Shown: positions 60,432 through 64,000 of the stretch, piece after piece | Position numbering within the stretch: the first letter of the stretch is position 1 | Layout of the letters: the number at the start of each line of letters is the position of its first letter | DNA from: Bog-473 sp035551835 | GTDB lineage: Bacteria; Actinomycetota; Acidimicrobiia; Acidimicrobiales; RAAP-2 | Assembly: GCA_035551835.1 (NCBI GenBank) | Contig: DASZMN010000095.1 | Location: forward strand, 97,888-161,887 | Length of the DNA stretch: 64,000 nt | Direction of reading: 5' to 3' | Notes under the pieces: model-generated | Told to the model about the DNA's origin: nothing | Databases searched by the model: none | The model's input: only the letters and a program-made list of their open reading frames with translations | Made by a program: the position numbers and the translations under genes

Positions 60432-61192
60432 CGCTCGTCCCGCCCGAGCCGTGCCCGCAGCCCGCGCAACGACTGCTCGAAGGCGGGACGGGCCATGGAC
60501 CAGCGCTGCGGACCGAGCTCGAGAGCGATCGCCTCTCTCGGCGTCCGCACCGAACTCGATGCCTTCAGGCTGCGCTTCGCGGCCCCCACCACCTCGGCGT
60601 CGCGCTCGGTGGCCCGCCGCGCCAGACGCGCCGCCTCCCCCGCCAGTTGGTCGGGCGCCACGCAACGCCAGACCAGCCCCCGGGCGGCCGCGCCCTCGCC
60701 GTCGAGCACCTCACCGAACAAGGTCAACGCGGCGGCGGCCTGAGGTCCGACGGCGCGCTGCAGGCGCCAGAGCTGGCCACCCCCCGGGTGGAGCCCCACG
60801 TCGAGGAAGCGTGCGTCGAAACGAGATTCCGGTGTGCACACGGCGACATCGCAAGCGAGAACGAGATTCAGGCCGGCCCCGATGGCGGCGCCGTCGACGG
60901 CGGCCACCGTCGGCATGGGTGCCCGGTCGAGCGCCTCGAACGCGCCGTACATCTCCTCGAGCGGCGCCTTCGGCTCGAGCAGGTCGTCGACCGACCCCCC
61001 GGCACAGAACACCGGCGGCGCGTTCGCCAGCACCAAGGCGTGACAGCCCGAGCGTGCCGCGTCGTCGATCGCCTGGCGCAGCGCGCGCACCATGTCCCAC
61101 GACAGGGCGTTCCGGCGCGCCGGGTCGTCGAGGACGATGGTGACGACCCCGTCGTCCCGCCGGACCCGGACCAGGGAGGGGGACGCCCTCAC
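60428..61192 (-). CDS. Enoyl-CoA hydratase/isomerase family protein
   Basis: 254 residues from GTG 61192. AVDGAAIGAGLNLVLACDVAV is the oxyanion block, and RFLDVGLHPGGGQLWRL has Asp/His instead of the second Glu. The ribosome-binding site is weak (AGGGGA touches the start), so the start is unsure. It is the first gene of a minus-strand pair with the ligase. It is divergent from the CaiB gene at 61361. Confidence 0.8.
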   Translation of the reverse strand: MRASPSLVRVRRDDGVVTIVLDDPARRNALSWDMVRALRQAIDDAARSGCHALVLANAPPVFCAGGSVDDLLEPKAPLEEMYGAFEALDRAPMPTVAAVDGAAIGAGLNLVLACDVAVCTPESRFDARFLDVGLHPGGGQLWRLQRAVGPQAAAALTLFGEVLDGEGAAARGLVWRCVAPDQLAGEAARLARRATERDAEVVGAAKRSLKASSSVRTPREAIALELGPQRWSMARPAFEQSLRGLRARLGRDER

Positions 61193-61343
61193 TCCCCTGC
61201 TCGCCGGCCGGCGGCGCGTCGAATTTTCAGGGTCACGTTCGCCGTCCTCGTTCTCGGGCCGCGTGGGCGGGTGGGGCGTGCCCGAGCGGGGCGTGCCCGA
61301 GCCGGGGGCCCGCACCTGCCCACAGTGCCGCCGGCACCAGATC

Positions 61344-61356
61344 TTATAAGATATCC
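61344..61356. promoter_or_regulatory. 13-bp GNAT-N5-ATNC site, CaiB promoter
   Basis: Minus-strand GGATATCTTATAA. It includes TATAAG (61345-61350), about 11 bases before the ATG at 61361, so the CaiB mRNA is probably leaderless. Confidence 0.5.
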
Positions 61357-61360
61357 AATT

Positions 61361-62599
61361 ATGCTTCCCGAGGCCGCTGAGCCCTCGTCGCGCCGGCCGG
61401 CCGGGCCGCTTGCCGGAATCCGGGTGTTGGCGCTCGAGCAGATGCAGGCGTTGCCCTTCGCCACCCAGCTGCTGGGCCGCCTCGGGGCGGACGTGGTCAA
61501 GGTCGAGCCGCCGGCCGGCGAACTCGGGCGCGCCGCGCAGCCGTCCATGCCCGACCCCGAGGGTCGGCCCCTGGGCGCGACCTTCCTCCGCAACAACCTC
61601 GGCAAGCGAAGCATCTGCATCGACGTGAAGGACCCGAGGGGAAGGCAACTCGTCCACGACCTCGCGCCGCGCTTCGATGTCGTGGCCGAGAACTTTCGGG
61701 CCGGGACCATGGCCCGGCTCGGCCTCTCCTTCGAGGACGTGGCGGCCGTCCACCCGACGTGCGTCTATGCGTCGGTCTCCGGGTTCGGGAATCGGACCAC
61801 CTCGCCCTATCGGGACCGCCCCGCGTTCGCGCCCGTCGTCGAGGCGATGTCGGGGATCTACGAGATGAAACGCCAGGGCGACCAGCCGCCCACCGTGTCG
61901 CCGGTTGGTGCGCTCGGTGACATCGGCGCCGCCCTATTCGCGAGCGTGGGGATCCTCGCCGCCCTGCGCGAACGGGACAGGACGGGCCAGGCACAATTCG
62001 TCGATGTCGCGATGTACGACTCCGTCGTGGCCATGACCGACATCGTGTCGAACTTCTGGTCCCTCGGTCTGAAGAACGGGGACACCGGCCCGGTCATCAA
62101 CCACGGCTTCCGCGCCGGCGACGGCTGGTTCATCATCCAAGTCGGACGCGAGCACCACTTCGAACGCCTGGCCGAGCTCGTCGGCCAATGGGATTGGGTG
62201 TCGGACCCGCGCCTGGGCACTCGCCAGGGGTGGATGGACCATCTCGACACGGTGCTCCGCCCGGCGATCGAGCGCTGGGCGTCGGACAAGACGCGCGAAG
62301 AGGCCAGCGCCACGCTCGCGGCCGCCGGGATCGCGGCGGGCCCTTGTCTCCGCGACGACGAGCTGATGAGCGACCCGCACATCGCGGAACACCGAATGCT
62401 CGTGGGCATCGCGAGGCCCGACGGTGCCGAACCTCCGGTCCTCCTTCCGGGGAACCCCGTGCGCATCCACACGGCGTCAACGACGCCCGACACGCGGGTT
62501 CCCTGGCTCGGCGAAGACACCGACGCTGTCCTCGGGGCCGAGCTGGGTCTGTCCCTCGACGAGATCGAGGCGCTCCGGGCCGACGGCGTCGTCGCCTGA
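61361..62599 (+). CDS. CaiB/BaiF family III CoA-transferase
   Basis: 412 residues, single-domain length. GIRVLALEQMQALPFATQLL opens it, and the catalytic Asp is present in FVDVAMYDSVVAM. It transfers CoA between an acid and succinyl- or acyl-CoA. It is followed after 6 bases by a ligase gene on the same strand. No Shine-Dalgarno sequence; leaderless start at 61361 likely. Confidence 0.9.
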   Translation: MLPEAAEPSSRRPAGPLAGIRVLALEQMQALPFATQLLGRLGADVVKVEPPAGELGRAAQPSMPDPEGRPLGATFLRNNLGKRSICIDVKDPRGRQLVHDLAPRFDVVAENFRAGTMARLGLSFEDVAAVHPTCVYASVSGFGNRTTSPYRDRPAFAPVVEAMSGIYEMKRQGDQPPTVSPVGALGDIGAALFASVGILAALRERDRTGQAQFVDVAMYDSVVAMTDIVSNFWSLGLKNGDTGPVINHGFRAGDGWFIIQVGREHHFERLAELVGQWDWVSDPRLGTRQGWMDHLDTVLRPAIERWASDKTREEASATLAAAGIAAGPCLRDDELMSDPHIAEHRMLVGIARPDGAEPPVLLPGNPVRIHTASTTPDTRVPWLGEDTDAVLGAELGLSLDEIEALRADGVVA

Positions 62600-62605
62600 G
62601 CGTCG

Positions 62606-64000
62606 ATGGACGGATCGACCTCACACCCCGCGCCTCCCTCCACCATCACGGCGGCGCTCGAGCGCGCCGCCGCGGCCTTCGAACACGACGAGGCCGTCGT
62701 CGACGGTACGACGCGGTGGACGTTCGGCCAGTTGCTGGCCGAGTCGACCCGGATCGCCCGGGCGCTCGTCGCGAGCGACGTCGGTCCCGGTGACCGCGTC
62801 GCCCTGTGGGCGCCCAACAGCGCGCGCTGGATTGCCGCCAGCTTCGGTGTCTACCTCGCCGGAGGCGTCCTGGTCCCGATCAACACGCGGTTCAAGGGGA
62901 CCGAGGCCGGGCACGTCCTCCGCCGGTCGGGCGCCGGACTGCTCCTCGCCAGCACCGACACGCTGGGAACGGACCTCGTCGGCCTGCTCGACGACGAGGT
63001 GGACCTCCCCGCCCTCCTCGAAACCATCGTCACGGACGGCCCGACGCGATCGGACACGACCACGTGGGACGCCTTCGTCGCGCGCGACGAGGGGCACCCG
63101 CTGCCGGACGTCGACGCGACGGACCTGGCCGACATCGTGTTCACGTCGGGCACCACCGGTGCGCCGAAGGGTGCCATGCTCGCCCACGGACCGAGCGTGC
63201 GCACCTATGAGGCCTGGAGCGACGCGGTGGGACTGCGCCGCGGAGACCGCTACCTCTGCGTCTATCCGTTCTTCCACACCGCCGGCTTGAAATCGGCGGT
63301 GCTCGCCTGCGTCCTGCGCGGGGCGACGGTCCTCCCGCACGCCGTCTTCGAGCCGGGCGCGGTCATGCGCCGGGTCGAGGACGAGCAGATCAGCGTCCTC
63401 CCCGGCCCCCCCACGGTTTTCCAGTCGATCCTCGAGCACCGGGACCGCCAAGGTTTCGATCTGTCCACGCTGCGGCTCTCGGTGACCGGGGCCGCGAGCG
63501 TCCCGGTCGAAGTCGTCCGACGGATGCGCGCTGACCTCGGCATCGCCACCGTGGTCACGGGGTACGGGCTCACCGAAACGACGGGCACCGTGAGCATGTG
63601 CCGCCATGACGACCCCCCTGAGGTGGTGGCCCGCACCGTCGGCAAGCCCCTCGCCGGGGTGTCCGTACGCGTCGTCACCGAACAGAACACGGACGCCGGC
63701 GCAGGCGAGCCCGGCGAGATCCTCGTCAAGGGCTTCAACGTCACGCCCGGTTACTTCGACGACCCTGAGGCGACGGCCGAGGCGATCGACGCCGACGGCT
63801 GGCTCCGCACCGGCGACATCGGGCTGATCGACGACGACGGGAACCTGCACATCACCGATCGCAAGAAGGACATGTTCATCGTCGGCGGGTTCAACGCCTA
63901 CCCGGCCGAGATCGAGGGTCTGATGTTGACCCATCCCGACGTGGCGCTGGTGGCCGTGGTCGGAGTGCCCGACGACCGCCTGGGCGAGGTGGGCCAGGCC
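62606..64000 (+). CDS. AMP-forming acyl-CoA synthetase (FadD3-like), partial at right edge
   Basis: 465 residues are visible; the C-terminal lid with the A10 lysine is beyond the window. P-loop VFTSGTTGAPKGAML, GYGLTETTG, LRTGDIGLID and DRKKDMFIVGGFNAYP are present. FadD3-like ligases act on ring-degradation propanoates in steroid pathways; this assignment is by resemblance only. It follows the CaiB gene after 6 bases, so the two form an operon. Confidence 0.85.
   Translation, partial: MDGSTSHPAPPSTITAALERAAAAFEHDEAVVDGTTRWTFGQLLAESTRIARALVASDVGPGDRVALWAPNSARWIAASFGVYLAGGVLVPINTRFKGTEAGHVLRRSGAGLLLASTDTLGTDLVGLLDDEVDLPALLETIVTDGPTRSDTTTWDAFVARDEGHPLPDVDATDLADIVFTSGTTGAPKGAMLAHGPSVRTYEAWSDAVGLRRGDRYLCVYPFFHTAGLKSAVLACVLRGATVLPHAVFEPGAVMRRVEDEQISVLPGPPTVFQSILEHRDRQGFDLSTLRLSVTGAASVPVEVVRRMRADLGIATVVTGYGLTETTGTVSMCRHDDPPEVVARTVGKPLAGVSVRVVTEQNTDAGAGEPGEILVKGFNVTPGYFDDPEATAEAIDADGWLRTGDIGLIDDDGNLHITDRKKDMFIVGGFNAYPAEIEGLMLTHPDVALVAVVGVPDDRLGEVGQA

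Noticed and set aside
60344..61360. Long upstream extension of the CaiB gene at 61361
   Set aside because: Overlaps the crotonase gene antisense and lacks any homology pattern; the AT-rich promoter before 61361 marks the real start.
1..64000. tRNA, rRNA, phage or insertion-sequence genes
   Set aside because: None recognised on reading; no transposase, integrase or cloverleaf-like sequence was noticed, though no dedicated search could be run.

Overview
The window looks like chromosomal DNA from a high-GC actinobacterium. The signs are an F420-style luciferase-like oxidoreductase next to an F420-reductase-like protein, a UvrD2-like helicase with an HRDC tail, many FadD/FadE/EchA-type genes, frequent GTG starts, ATGA/GTGA/TGATG gene overlaps, and several apparently leaderless promoters. 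The class (Acidimicrobiia or Mycobacteriales-like) cannot be settled from sequence alone. No rRNA, tRNA, CRISPR array, phage gene or transposase was seen.

Layout. 1-5.4 kb: a truncated amidohydrolase, a KstD-like flavin dehydrogenase overlapping a cytochrome P450, an SDR and a cyclic-nucleotide-binding (CNB) protein. 5.4-24.2 kb is more mixed: a phospholipase C-family phosphoesterase, a VOC protein, a CNB-thioredoxin-reductase-like fusion, a TetR/SDR divergent pair with two operators, class I fructose-bisphosphate aldolase, a gene scar (MFS and VIT remnants) before a DUF1275 protein, an AlsS-like ThDP enzyme, UvrD2-like helicase, a DinB/MDMPI protein, a MarR/NADH-dehydrogenase-like pair, the F420-type pair, and a first aldolase-like thiolase homologue with its DUF35 partner. 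24.2-64 kb is an almost unbroken catabolic island: three CaiB/BaiF CoA-transferase genes (two are tandem fusions), four acyl-CoA synthetases, four crotonases, an acyl-CoA dehydrogenase, a MaoC-type hydratase, two more thiolase-superfamily units plus a KAS III-like/OB fusion, four more amidohydrolases, an SDR, a P450, an alpha/beta hydrolase, a degenerate ThDP protein, and a branched-chain-type ABC importer beside a GntR regulator.

How it may work together (inference): the importer brings in a carboxylic or isoprenoid/steroid-like substrate. FadD or CaiB enzymes make CoA thioesters. P450s, KstD-like and SDR enzymes oxidise the skeleton. FadE, crotonase and MaoC steps followed by thiolytic or retro-aldol cleavage remove side-chain units, and the amidohydrolases perform hydrolytic or decarboxylating ring steps. 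The substrate is not identifiable from the window.

Regulation is the most striking feature. A 13-bp imperfect palindrome, GNAT-N5-ATNC, recurs at about twelve promoters in the catabolic region, including directly in front of the GntR gene. A perfect 16-bp palindrome CATAGT-N4-ACTATG occurs three times, CTACG-N4-CGTAG twice (once with one mismatch), and GAGAC-N5-GTCTC twice between TetR and its divergent SDR. All were found by eye; no genome-wide counts were made.
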